From Sarcodiotheca gaudichaudii (lineage: Eukaryota; Rhodophyta; Florideophyceae; Gigartinales; Solieriaceae): a stretch of 64,000 bases of DNA. The stretch spans positions 558,001 to 622,000 of the forward strand of contig JAUKVZ010000002.1 of NCBI GenBank assembly GCA_032355985.1, given 5' to 3'. Below are positions 17,807 to 26,480 of this stretch, piece after piece. Made by a program: the position numbers and the translations under genes. How positions within the stretch are numbered: position 1 is the first letter of the stretch; every line of letters begins with the position of its first letter. Under the pieces are notes generated by a model that worked only from the letters and a program-made list of their open reading frames with translations, was not told the origin of the DNA and ran no database searches.

Positions 17807-19900
17807 TCACTCCGAACGCCGAATCACCACGGCCGTCAGATCATCCGGCTGCGCGCTGGCGCCGACGAACCCTTCCAGATCCGCCAGCAGCCCCTCTATC
17901 ATCTCGTCTGAAGATCGATGCGCCGACGCCAGGATCGAAGCCGTCAGGCGCTCCAGCCCGTACATCTCGCCGCGTTCGTTCGGCCATTCGAAGAAGCCAT
18001 CCGTCACGAGGATCAGCATGTCGCCCGGTTCAAACGCAATGTGATCGGGCGGCCCGTACGTGATGCCATCGACAATGCCGAAGGGCAGATCGTGCGCATC
18101 CATCGATTCGACGCTCTTCGTCGCCGCCCGGTACACCAGCAGCGGCCCGTGTCCGGCCGACAGCAGCTCAATCGAATGCTGCGCCGGATCCAGCACGCCC
18201 ACCACAAACGTGATGAAGCGCCCTTCCGGAAGATCCTCAACCAGCAGCGAGTTGATGCGATCCATCAGTGCGCCAAGGGCACTGTCATTGAGGAAGCTCG
18301 CTCTTGCATACGCACGGCAGACCGCTGTCACCAGCGCCGGACCGATCCCGTGACCCGTCACATCCGCCAGCGAAATCGCCACGCGACCATCAACCAGAGG
18401 CTGCCAGTCGAAGTAATCGCCACCCGTCTCATCCGCCGGGCGGCTCCATCCGGCGATATCAAATCCCTGCACCTGCGGCGTGACGCTGGGCAGCAATCCC
18501 TTCTGAATGCCGCTGGCGATCGCCAGATCGTTGGTGATGCGATTCTTCTCGAAGATCACGCGCTCGTTGCGCGACATCAGCAGCGCCAATCCAAGCCCGG
18601 CGCCGATGAAGAGCGCCGAGATGAATGTCGTCAGAATCAGCAGTCGCACGCGCAGCGCCGCCGACGGCGCGAACGCCTCGTGCGCCTCGATCTCCGCAAG
18701 AATCGCCCAGTTCAGCCCCTCGATATCCGCCGGGGCATAGGAACACAGCACCGACTCACCGCGATAGTCATCCAGGATGCGCGTGCCGTGCTCGCCCGCC
18801 AGCGCGTCAGTGACCGTCTCCATCTCGACGCGTTCAAAGAGAATCGTCGTGTGGTACGCAAGCATTGCGTCCATCAGATCCTCATCAACACCCAGTCGCT
18901 CCAGCTCTTCCTGGAAGCGCTCCGGATACTCGAGCAGAAAGCGCGAGTCGCTTCGCATCAGCATGTCCGGCCCGACGAGATACGTTTCACCCGTGTCGCC
19001 CAGCCCTGCATCATGCCAGGTTCCATCGCCCGTCATGACGGAGTTGATGTGATCGGCTGAGATCTCGATGGCGAACACGCCAAGCAGGTCGCCATCGCGA
19101 TAGACGGGCGATGCGATGAAAGCCGCCGGCGCGCCATGCGAGGGCGCGAAGCGTTCGAAGTCAACAATCACAACTTCGCCCGGCGCCGACGCGATCGCCA
19201 TCTCATACACGCGCGCAAGATTCGTATTGCGATACGGACCCGTGATCAGGCTTGTGCCGAAGTCCGGCTCCTTATCGACGTCGTAAACGACGCGCCCCTC
19301 CGGCTCGGCCAGAATGAGATCGTAAAGGCCGTACGCCTCAAGGATCCTCACAAAGGAATGATGATGCTTCTTGTGCGCGGCGCCATACTCAAGCGCATTG
19401 GCGTGATACTCCGGCTCGACATCCACATGATGCTCGCCGTAAGCATTGACCAGAAAGATCGCCTGCGCGGCGATCGCTTTCTCATCCGTCGGGATCAGCG
19501 CCTCGATATCAACTTCCCCGGCCTGCGCATGCATGTCCGGTCCGAGATCATTGATGTAATGTTCGCGCACGCTGGCCGCATCATTCGGCTCCGGCTGCAG
19601 GCCTTCGAACGCGGCGCTGAAGTCCACGAGCGCATCGGCGACGAGTTTGCTGGACGCATACAGGCGCACGTGCGCTCGCAGCTCTTCGAAGTAATCCTGA
19701 ATCTCGCGCAGCTTCGCCTGCCGCACGGCCGTCATGCCTTCCAGCGTCGAATGCTCCAGCGCATCATGGGCGCGCACGTGCGAGAGATGCCCCGTCTCAA
19801 AGACGGCCACCACGCCTACGGCACAGAACAACCCAAGCAGCAACCATCGTCGCACGATTTCTTTTTTCACGTCGCCCTTGCCGATCGATCTGACCTTCAT
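17807..19900 (-). CDS. membrane sensor with SpoIIE-type PP2C phosphatase domain
   Basis: 697 residues from the ATG at 19900; a GTG at 19936 is an alternative. One helix (~18-37) precedes a large extracytoplasmic sensor (~40-420) with a dCache-like arrangement. A second helix (~425-450) precedes a SpoIIE/RsbU phosphatase domain (~470-690). Metal-binding and catalytic motifs are present: ADETGGDYFDW, LADVTGHGIGPALV, LLSAGHGPLLVY, ILVTDGFFEW, and a late QPDDLTAVVI. Such proteins dephosphorylate anti-anti-sigma factors in partner-switching systems in response to a small ligand. No partner gene is adjacent. His-rich AAHKKHHHS near 175 is unusual in the sensor. Confidence 0.85.
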   Translation of the reverse strand: MKVRSIGKGDVKKEIVRRWLLLGLFCAVGVVAVFETGHLSHVRAHDALEHSTLEGMTAVRQAKLREIQDYFEELRAHVRLYASSKLVADALVDFSAAFEGLQPEPNDAASVREHYINDLGPDMHAQAGEVDIEALIPTDEKAIAAQAIFLVNAYGEHHVDVEPEYHANALEYGAAHKKHHHSFVRILEAYGLYDLILAEPEGRVVYDVDKEPDFGTSLITGPYRNTNLARVYEMAIASAPGEVVIVDFERFAPSHGAPAAFIASPVYRDGDLLGVFAIEISADHINSVMTGDGTWHDAGLGDTGETYLVGPDMLMRSDSRFLLEYPERFQEELERLGVDEDLMDAMLAYHTTILFERVEMETVTDALAGEHGTRILDDYRGESVLCSYAPADIEGLNWAILAEIEAHEAFAPSAALRVRLLILTTFISALFIGAGLGLALLMSRNERVIFEKNRITNDLAIASGIQKGLLPSVTPQVQGFDIAGWSRPADETGGDYFDWQPLVDGRVAISLADVTGHGIGPALVTAVCRAYARASFLNDSALGALMDRINSLLVEDLPEGRFITFVVGVLDPAQHSIELLSAGHGPLLVYRAATKSVESMDAHDLPFGIVDGITYGPPDHIAFEPGDMLILVTDGFFEWPNERGEMYGLERLTASILASAHRSSDEMIEGLLADLEGFVGASAQPDDLTAVVIRRSE

Positions 19901-19959
19901 GCCAAAAACCCGGATCAGCGACGACGCCGATCGCACCGGCGCGAGTATACGCTTCCTTC

Positions 19960-20430
19960 ATGAGCATCAGACTTGCCATGACCCGGGAGCTCGATGGCGT
20001 CGAGGTCAGTATTTACGAACGCATCGCGTGGGTCGGCACACCTGCCGCGGTCGAGACGTTCTACGTGCTTCCGGCGCCCAACTGGCCCAAGGTGCGCATC
20101 CGGGCCCGGCGCGGGCTTCTGGGGTTGCTGTATCGCATGGGACACAAGCCGGGCATCGAGCTTGATGATGAGCGCTTCAATGCCGCCTATCGCGTGGACT
20201 GCTACGAGCCGGAGTTCGCCATCCTGCTGCTCAACCTTCAACTTCAGTCCTTCATCCTCACGAAGCGAAGCTGCGACTGGAGCGCCGGCGAAGGCGCCAT
20301 CAAGCTTTTCTATCGCGGCGCTCTTCGGCGCTCGCGCGTCGAGCGTTCACTGGAGCGACTGCGCACATTCCGCGATCTCATCGAGCCGGAGCTTTTTGAA
20401 CTTGATCCGACGGCGGCGGCGCAGGGCTAG
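19960..20430 (+). CDS. conserved-looking hypothetical protein
   Basis: 156 residues, divergent from the sensor phosphatase. No membrane helix or signal peptide. FNAAYRVDCYEPEFAILLLN in the middle recalls small bacterial proteins with a split alpha/beta fold, but I cannot name the family. Its TAG stop shares the palindromic tetranucleotide CTAG (20427-20430) with the TAG stop of the transporter gene on the other strand, so the two genes meet exactly tail to tail. The sign of GC skew changes near here. Confidence 0.65.
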   Translation: MSIRLAMTRELDGVEVSIYERIAWVGTPAAVETFYVLPAPNWPKVRIRARRGLLGLLYRMGHKPGIELDDERFNAAYRVDCYEPEFAILLLNLQLQSFILTKRSCDWSAGEGAIKLFYRGALRRSRVERSLERLRTFRDLIEPELFELDPTAAAQG

Positions 20431-22031
20431 GGCGAGGGTGTCTCTTCCTGAAGGATCGCCGGCACATCATCCTGCGCCCATTCGGGGATGCCTTCGAAGT
20501 CGATCCCCAGCGCCCAGCCAACGGTGGTGTACATCGCGATCGTCACCATCACGATTGATACAAGATTCAGCCAGAATCCTGCGCTGATCATCTGTCCGAT
20601 GCGCAAACGCCCGGAGCCGAAGACGATCGCGTTGGGCGGTGTTGCGACAGGCATCATGAAGGCGCAGCTTGCGCCGATGGCCGCCGGCGCCATCAGCAGC
20701 AATGGATCCTTCTCCAGACCGATCGCCACGCCTGCAAGCAAAGGCAGAAACGTCGCGGCTGTGGCCGTGTTGCTCGTCAACTCCGTCAGGAAGATCACGA
20801 CGGCGGCCACCACGATGATCAGCACAATCAGCGGCACGCCGTCCATTGCGCGCACGTGGCTGCCGATCCAGGCGTCCAGCCCCGTAGCGTTCACGGCGCC
20901 GGCCAGGCTCAGGCCGCCGCCGAAGAGCAGCAAGACGCCCCACGGCAGGCGCTCGGCCGTCTTCCAGTCCATCGCAAAGACGCCCTTCTTCGGATGCACG
21001 GGAATTGCAAAGAGCAGCATGGCGCCGGTGAGCGCGATGATCGTGTCATCCAGCATGCCGATGATCGGCACGCGCGCCGCGAACCAGTCCCAGTTGGACA
21101 GGGGCTCGCGCGTGATCCACATCGTCGCGGTGAAGAGAAAGACGCCGAGCGTCACCCACTCGCCGCGCGACATCGGCCCGAGCTGCGCAAGCTCGCTGCG
21201 CACCAGCTCGGTTCCGCCCGGGATGGCGCGGATCTTCGGCGGATACATCACGTTCACCAGCAGCGTCCAGGCGATGATCAGAAAGATCACGGCGATCGGC
21301 GTCGCCGCCACCATCCATGAGCCGAAGCCGATTTGGTATTCGAAGATTGAACTCATGGCGCCGGCGAGCATCGCATTGGGCGGCGTGCCGATGATGGTGG
21401 CGACGCCGCCGATCGTTGCGCTGTACGCCACACCCAGCAGCAGCGCCGTGCTGAATCGCGCCGTCTCCTTCTGTCCATCCTCACCATCACCGAGGCGCAG
21501 CGACACAAGCGCGATGACGCTTGTCGCGATGGGCAGCATCATGACGGTCGTCGCCGTATTGCTCAGCCACATGCTCAAAAAGGCGGTGGCGATCATGAAG
21601 CCGCCGATCATGTGTGTCGGTCGCGAGCCGACGAGGCGCAGTGTGAGCAGCGCGATGCGCCGATGCAGGCCCCACTTTTCCATCGCCAGCGCGATGATGA
21701 AGCCGCCGAGGAAGAGGTAGATCAGCGGGTTGGCGTATGGCGCCGCGGCGTCGCGCGTCGAGAGCACGCCGAACGCTGGGAAGAGCACGATGGGAAGGAG
21801 CGCCGTCGCAAAAAGGGGCAGGGCCTCCGTCATCCACAGAAGGCCCAGCAGTACGCCGATCGCCGCCACGATGCGTCCTTCACCGGAGAGCAGCGCATCG
21901 GGGCTCGTCGGCGCCGGAAGAATGAGGTAGACGATCAGCGCCAGCAGCGGCGCGCCGATGCGTCCTGCCCAGCGGATGCGGCTTGCGGCAGGCGAGAGCG
22001 ATTCCTCAAGCTGGAGTTGTTCTTCCGTCAT
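20427..22031 (-). CDS. DASS-family sodium/dicarboxylate symporter (SLC13-like)
   Basis: 534 residues with 11-12 predicted membrane helices. The two inverted-repeat substrate/sodium motifs of the DASS family are both present: SNTATTVMMLPIA (~173-185) and SNTATAATFLPLL (~430-442). Their partner loops IGTPPNA and VATPPNA are also present. The family imports succinate, malate, citrate or sulfate with sodium; specificity cannot be read here. It begins 22 bases after the alr stop on the same strand, so the two probably form an operon. Confidence 0.9.
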   Translation of the reverse strand: MTEEQLQLEESLSPAASRIRWAGRIGAPLLALIVYLILPAPTSPDALLSGEGRIVAAIGVLLGLLWMTEALPLFATALLPIVLFPAFGVLSTRDAAAPYANPLIYLFLGGFIIALAMEKWGLHRRIALLTLRLVGSRPTHMIGGFMIATAFLSMWLSNTATTVMMLPIATSVIALVSLRLGDGEDGQKETARFSTALLLGVAYSATIGGVATIIGTPPNAMLAGAMSSIFEYQIGFGSWMVAATPIAVIFLIIAWTLLVNVMYPPKIRAIPGGTELVRSELAQLGPMSRGEWVTLGVFLFTATMWITREPLSNWDWFAARVPIIGMLDDTIIALTGAMLLFAIPVHPKKGVFAMDWKTAERLPWGVLLLFGGGLSLAGAVNATGLDAWIGSHVRAMDGVPLIVLIIVVAAVVIFLTELTSNTATAATFLPLLAGVAIGLEKDPLLLMAPAAIGASCAFMMPVATPPNAIVFGSGRLRIGQMISAGFWLNLVSIVMVTIAMYTTVGWALGIDFEGIPEWAQDDVPAILQEETPSP

Positions 22032-22053
22032 CCGCGCGTCGTGCGATCCTTCG

Positions 22054-23277
22054 TCAAAGTGGAGCGTGCAGGGCGTCCGCGTGCGGCGCCTTCACAGCGC
22101 CGACCACCACACGCGGCACGCGCGGGCTCAGGCTTGTCAGAAACTCGTGTGTGATGCGACCCGACAGCTTCGCCAGCTTCGGCAGATGGTTGGGCGCCTC
22201 GCGATCGGCGCCGACGACTTCGATGGGCGTTCCCACCTGCTGCGCCGCTTCGGGCATATCCGTCAGATCGATCGTGATCTGATCCATGCTGATGCGTCCG
22301 ACGACTGGCGCGAAGCGAATTTCGCCCGGCGCGACTTCGACGCCGACCTGCGACTTGTTCGTCAGCGAGACGGGATAGCCGTCGGCGTAGCCGATGGGCA
22401 CAAGCCCGAGGCGCGTGCGGCGCGGCGCGATCCACTTGGCGCCGTAGCCCACGGCTTCGCCCGTTTCGATCCACGATGCATGCACCACCTGCGACATCCA
22501 GCGCACGGCCGGACGCAGTTCATCGGCGAAGGCGAGCAGCTCGCAGTTGTCCGGATCGGCGATCTGCTCGCGCGCAAAGCCGACGAGCCCGAGGCCGACG
22601 CGGACCATGGAGGCGTGCAGTTCGCTGGAGCGGAAGGTGGCGTAGGTGGCCGCCTCGTGGCGGATGACATCGGCGGGGATGAGATCCGCATGTTGCGCGA
22701 GCCATCTATTGAAGGCGCGTGACTGAGCGAATGTGCGCTGCGGATCGCGCGAGGCGCTGGAGTAATGGGTGTAGGCGCCTGTGAGCCGCAGGCTGGGGGC
22801 TTCGGCGATGATGCGAAGGGCAGCTTCGGCCTCTTCCGGCGCAATACCCCCCCTGTTCATCCCCGTGTTGATCTCAATATGGACGGGCAGCGGTCGGGCT
22901 CGTCCGGTCGCGGCGTCGGCGAGGGCGCGAGCCTGGGCGGGATCGTGGACGGCAAGGTGCGCGCGGGAATGTTCGATCGCGCGGGCCAGCGGGCCTTCAT
23001 CTGGAAGTTCGCGAAGCGGGGCAAGGATGAGGACGGGTGTGGTCTGGGTGGCGGCGAGCAGATCTTCGGCCTGCTGGGCGCTGAAGACGGCGAACATTTC
23101 GACGCCGGAGGTCTCGAGATGGGGGCCGAGCAATGGCGCCCCGAGGCCGTAGGCATCGGCCTTGAGGACGGCGCAGACGCCGACGCTGCTTCCGCGGCTG
23201 GAGCAGACTCTTCGCATGATGGCGAGATTCCGCTCGATGGCGCTGAGATTGACTTCGATTCGACTTGGAGCGAGCAC
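22054..23277 (-). CDS. alr: alanine racemase
   Basis: PLP enzyme interconverting L- and D-alanine for peptidoglycan. The PLP-lysine motif AVLKADAYG is near residue 40, the catalytic Tyr in EAVGYGAKW near 270, and SMDQ near 320. With GTG at 23277 the protein is 407 residues and starts six residues before the family's IEVNLSAIERNL strand, as usual. The frame stays open far upstream, but that part is low-complexity and antisense to the helicase gene. An ATG at 23415 is a less likely start. It is a little longer than the usual 360-390. Confidence 0.9.
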   Translation of the reverse strand: MLAPSRIEVNLSAIERNLAIMRRVCSSRGSSVGVCAVLKADAYGLGAPLLGPHLETSGVEMFAVFSAQQAEDLLAATQTTPVLILAPLRELPDEGPLARAIEHSRAHLAVHDPAQARALADAATGRARPLPVHIEINTGMNRGGIAPEEAEAALRIIAEAPSLRLTGAYTHYSSASRDPQRTFAQSRAFNRWLAQHADLIPADVIRHEAATYATFRSSELHASMVRVGLGLVGFAREQIADPDNCELLAFADELRPAVRWMSQVVHASWIETGEAVGYGAKWIAPRRTRLGLVPIGYADGYPVSLTNKSQVGVEVAPGEIRFAPVVGRISMDQITIDLTDMPEAAQQVGTPIEVVGADREAPNHLPKLAKLSGRITHEFLTSLSPRVPRVVVGAVKAPHADALHAPL

Positions 23278-23695
23278 GCGATGTCCGGAACTCCCCGCGG
23301 GCGGGGATGAGAATGACTGCCTGAAATCGCCGACGAGACGGGCTTTCGGAAGATAGCCGCTCCGGCGCGTCGGGTTGGGCCCGGGTCGGGCTGAATTCCC
23401 GGCGGAAAGCGACATCTCCCCGTGGTCAAAGGCCTTGTATCGGCCGCAGATGAGCGCTAGGATGATCGGAGCCACGTTCGGCCTGAGGGGCGGACGCGGG
23501 CTGCTGTCCTGGAAGGAATCGGGGCGTCCACAAGGCGAGCGCCCCATACAACTGATTGACTGCCCGGCTGTTCGCGCACTCTTTTGGATGGTTGACGTCC
23601 GCGGCTTCCCCCTGCCTGATTGGGGCGGGATGGGGAGGCCTCGAACATTTGTCATCCCTGAGAAGTGCGCGGGTCCCGGGTGCATGGAGGCCCTG
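23278..23695. other. divergent intergenic region alr / RNA helicase
   Basis: 418 bases between the starts of two divergent genes, presumably holding both promoters. TAGGAT at 23457-23462 could be a -10 for the helicase and would leave a leader of about 230 bases. Open frames run through here on both strands, but their protein sequence looks unlike the genes. No other feature seen. Confidence 0.4.
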
Positions 23696-25510
23696 ATGCC
23701 TGACGATTCGACGATGGACGATGTCGCTGTAGCTGAATCCGCAACAGAGACGACATCGAGCGACGCGACGACTGACAACGAGAAGAGCGACGACGCGGGC
23801 GAGGGCGGCGAAAAGAAGCCGCGCCGCAGACGTCGGCGCGGCGGTCGCAAGCGCAAGAACAAGGACGCCGAAGCGACATCATCCAATGATGGCGCTGAGA
23901 ACGACGCTGACGCCTCGGACAACTCCGATGGTGGCGGTGATGGCGGCGGCGATGGTGATGGCGAGGGCGATGGCAATCGCCGGCGCAAGCGCCGATCACG
24001 GCGCGGCGGGCGGGGTCGTGATGGCAATCGCGATGATCGCAGCCGCGGCGACGCCGGCGGCGATGAAGAGGATGCCGGCGAGTCCGGCGGCCGTCGACGC
24101 AGTTCTCGCGATACGGACTTTGAGAATCGCGAAGTCTTCGCGGAAGCGACGTTTGAGGAACTCGGCCTGCGCAACAGTGTGCTGAAGGGTCTGGATGCGG
24201 TCGGCTTCAAGCGCGCGACGTACATTCAGGCGAATCTGATTCCGGCGGTGCTTTCGGGCAAGGATGTGCTTGGCCAGGCGAAGACGGGCTCGGGCAAGAC
24301 GGCGGCGTTCGGCCTGCCGCTCTTCCACATGGCGACGCGGGAGCTTCCCTTCCAGACTGTCGTGCTGTGCCCGACGCGGGAGCTTGCCATTCAGATCGCT
24401 GATGAGCTGAATGAGCTTGGCAAGTTCACGCCGATTCGCGCGACGCCGATCTACGGCGGGCAGGCGATTCCCACGCAGGTGAAGCGTCTGGAGCAGGATC
24501 CGGAGATTCTGGTGGCGACGCCGGGTCGTCTGATGGATCTGCTGGAGCGGCGTCATCTGCACTTTGACAACATCAAGTTCATCGTGCTGGATGAAGTCGA
24601 TCGCATGCTGGATATCGGCTTCCGCGACGACATCAAGAAGATTCTGAGCAAGGTGCGGACGGAGCATCAGACGGTGTTCGTCTCCGCGACGATCAGTGAT
24701 GAGATCGAATCACTGGCGCGTCAGTTCATGCGGAAGGATGTCGAGAAGATCGTCACGGCCGCGGGCTCGCTGACGGTTGATCTGGTGGAGCAGCACTATC
24801 TGACGGTGCAGCGCTGGGACAAGAAGCGGCTTTTGACGCATCTGCTGACGCATGAGGAGCCGGATCTGACACTTGTCTTCTGCCGCACGAAGCGGATGGT
24901 TGACGATCTGGCGCGTCATCTTTCGCAGAAGGGCATTGATGCGCATGCGATTCATGGCGACATGCATCAGGGCAAGCGCAACAGCGTGATGAAGCGACTT
25001 CGTCACGGGCAGCTTGGCGTGCTTGTGGCTTCTGATCTTGCGGCTCGCGGGCTTGATGTTGATGACATCACGCATGTGGTGAACTACGACCTGCCTGAGG
25101 ATCCGGAGGTGTACATCCATCGGATCGGGCGCACGGCTCGCGCTGGGCGCAAGGGCATCGCGTGGTCGCTGGTGACGCCGGATGAGGGTCATCTGCTGAC
25201 GCAGGTCGAGAAGCTTGCGAACGTCGAGATTCCTCAGTTGGAGTATCCGGACTTCAAGGAGAGTGAACCTCCGCGTCGCGTGCGTGAAGAGAAGGAAGCG
25301 CAGGAGAAGAAGACGGAGACGATCAAGGCGACCAAGAGCCGCACTGCCGGCCCGAAGGTTCCGACGACGACGTCTTCGAAGAATGCCGCGGCGTTCCCGG
25401 GCGGCGTGGTGCCGACGAAGCTTCCTCCGAAGATGATGGGCGGGCGCGTGCGCACGGCTCGTTCGATGAAGCAGACGCCGGCGCCGAAGCCTGAAGGGGA
25501 TGAGTCCTGA
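23696..25510 (+). CDS. DEAD-box-type ATP-dependent RNA helicase
   Basis: 604 residues. The ATG at 23696 has GGAGG with 5-base spacing; an upstream ATG at 23684 lacks a site. Residues 1-150 are low-complexity: basic RRRRRRGGRKRK blocks, an acidic Gly/Asp run and RGG-like repeats, suited to RNA binding. The helicase core has Q-motif F at ~153, AKTGSGKT (195-202), PTRELA, TPGR, motif II DEVD (299-302, in place of DEAD), SAT, GDMHQGKR, ASDLAARGLDVDD and HRIGRTARAG. The Lys-rich tail is a further RNA-binding extension. Role: remodelling of rRNA or mRNA, as RhlE/CsdA-type enzymes do. The next gene overlaps its end. Confidence 0.92.
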   Translation: MPDDSTMDDVAVAESATETTSSDATTDNEKSDDAGEGGEKKPRRRRRRGGRKRKNKDAEATSSNDGAENDADASDNSDGGGDGGGDGDGEGDGNRRRKRRSRRGGRGRDGNRDDRSRGDAGGDEEDAGESGGRRRSSRDTDFENREVFAEATFEELGLRNSVLKGLDAVGFKRATYIQANLIPAVLSGKDVLGQAKTGSGKTAAFGLPLFHMATRELPFQTVVLCPTRELAIQIADELNELGKFTPIRATPIYGGQAIPTQVKRLEQDPEILVATPGRLMDLLERRHLHFDNIKFIVLDEVDRMLDIGFRDDIKKILSKVRTEHQTVFVSATISDEIESLARQFMRKDVEKIVTAAGSLTVDLVEQHYLTVQRWDKKRLLTHLLTHEEPDLTLVFCRTKRMVDDLARHLSQKGIDAHAIHGDMHQGKRNSVMKRLRHGQLGVLVASDLAARGLDVDDITHVVNYDLPEDPEVYIHRIGRTARAGRKGIAWSLVTPDEGHLLTQVEKLANVEIPQLEYPDFKESEPPRRVREEKEAQEKKTETIKATKSRTAGPKVPTTTSSKNAAAFPGGVVPTKLPPKMMGGRVRTARSMKQTPAPKPEGDES

Positions 25511-25916
25511 TATGCAGGACTTTGCCGAAGAGCTTCTCGAACTGACGCATCGACTTCTGGATCGCGTGGATCAGCGCGATCCTTACGCCTACGCCGAGAC
25601 GTGCGCGGCTGATATGACTGCGTTTGAGCCGGAGGCGAAGGGTCAGCGCATCGACGGGCTGGAGTTTCACGACTTCTTTCTGACGAAGCCGAATCCTGAG
25701 GGGACGACGGTGCGTTCGGAGATGGTGTCGCCGCATGTGCGCATCATCAATGGCGCCGATGGCGAGCCTGCTGCGGGGGTGGTGTCCTACACGCGCATCA
25801 CGCAGAAGCATCGGATCGATGGCTCGTTCCGCCTGCTGCACAGCAATGAGACGCGTGTGTGGGAGCGCGAGGGCGGCGCGTGGAGGCACGTGCACTTTCA
25901 TCGCAGCGAGATCTGA
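25500..25916 (+). CDS. CaMKII-association-domain-like (SnoaL fold) protein
   Basis: 138 residues from the ATG overlapping the helicase end; the ATG at 25512, just after that stop, is equally possible. The sequence follows the calcium/calmodulin kinase II association domain family: DMTAFEPEAKG near 38-48, GLEFHDFF near 53, then ETRVWEREGGAWRHVHFHRS at the C-terminus. These are cone-shaped NTF2/SnoaL-like folds that assemble into rings. Bacterial members have no kinase, and their function is unclear (possibly a small-molecule-binding or oligomerising role). Coupled to the helicase by overlap. Confidence 0.8.
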   Translation: MSPDMQDFAEELLELTHRLLDRVDQRDPYAYAETCAADMTAFEPEAKGQRIDGLEFHDFFLTKPNPEGTTVRSEMVSPHVRIINGADGEPAAGVVSYTRITQKHRIDGSFRLLHSNETRVWEREGGAWRHVHFHRSEI

Positions 25917-25942
25917 GCGGGCGCGCAGGGAGGCGAATCGTC

Positions 25943-26212
25943 ATGGCCAAGGGACAGAATCTGACGCGGCATCAGCAGGGGATCGTGAAGCGGTACTACG
26001 AGCATCGCGACACGCTGATGACGCAGAAGCTTGGCGAGATCGTGACGGAGCTGTATCTGGCGACGACGGAGAAGAAGCAGGATTCGTTATGGACGCGGGC
26101 GGAAAAAGCGCTGCGTCAGACGGAGCTTGCGAAGAAGGATGTGGATGCTCTTGTTGCTTCGCGTGATGTGGAGCAGCTTGCGCAGGTTGTCAGCCGCCTT
26201 TCGAGTCCATAA
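25943..26212 (+). CDS. small hypothetical protein
   Basis: 89 residues. ATG at 25943 with GGGAGG 9 bases upstream. Highly charged and helical (NLTRHQQGIVKRYYEHRDTL, then KKQDSLWTRAEKALRQTELA), with no membrane segment. I recognise no family. It lies 26 bases after the CaMKII-association-like gene in the same direction, so it is likely the third gene of the helicase operon. Tyr/His/Arg-rich patches would suit RNA or ribosome contact, which is only a guess. Confidence 0.65.
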   Translation: MAKGQNLTRHQQGIVKRYYEHRDTLMTQKLGEIVTELYLATTEKKQDSLWTRAEKALRQTELAKKDVDALVASRDVEQLAQVVSRLSSP

Positions 26213-26324
26213 ATATCTCCCCCCTTTTCGGGGCATATACCTCTGACGCAGCGCGTATATGGACGCGCAAGCGGTGTTGTGCGCGGCAAACTTTGCTGAA
26301 TTTGCGGGTTGTGCGGCCTTTTCC

Positions 26325-26368
26325 GGTGGACGTGCGTCTGACAGGTGGCAATTCATAGCTGTCCACCT
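26325..26368 (+). promoter_or_regulatory. leader with two mutually exclusive stems
   Basis: GTCCACC (26361-26367) can pair with GGTGGAC at 26325-26331. The overlapping CCACCT (26363-26368) can instead pair with AGGTGG at 26343-26348. It is upstream of the PEP-CTERM-like gene. It could be a switch or chance; no known riboswitch class was recognised. Confidence 0.2.
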
Positions 26369-26480
26369 TTGTGCGCGGCGTGTTTCGTATTGCGCGCGGC
26401 GCGGTGAGACGAACAGGACTTTGCCGGTGTGGAACCCGGCGATTTCAAACGCACAACGCGTTTGAGAGGGAGATATAGAG

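Noticed and set aside
23278-24225. In-frame N-terminal extension of alanine racemase into the helicase gene
   Set aside because: The extension is Ser/Pro/Arg low complexity and antisense to the helicase's coding sequence.
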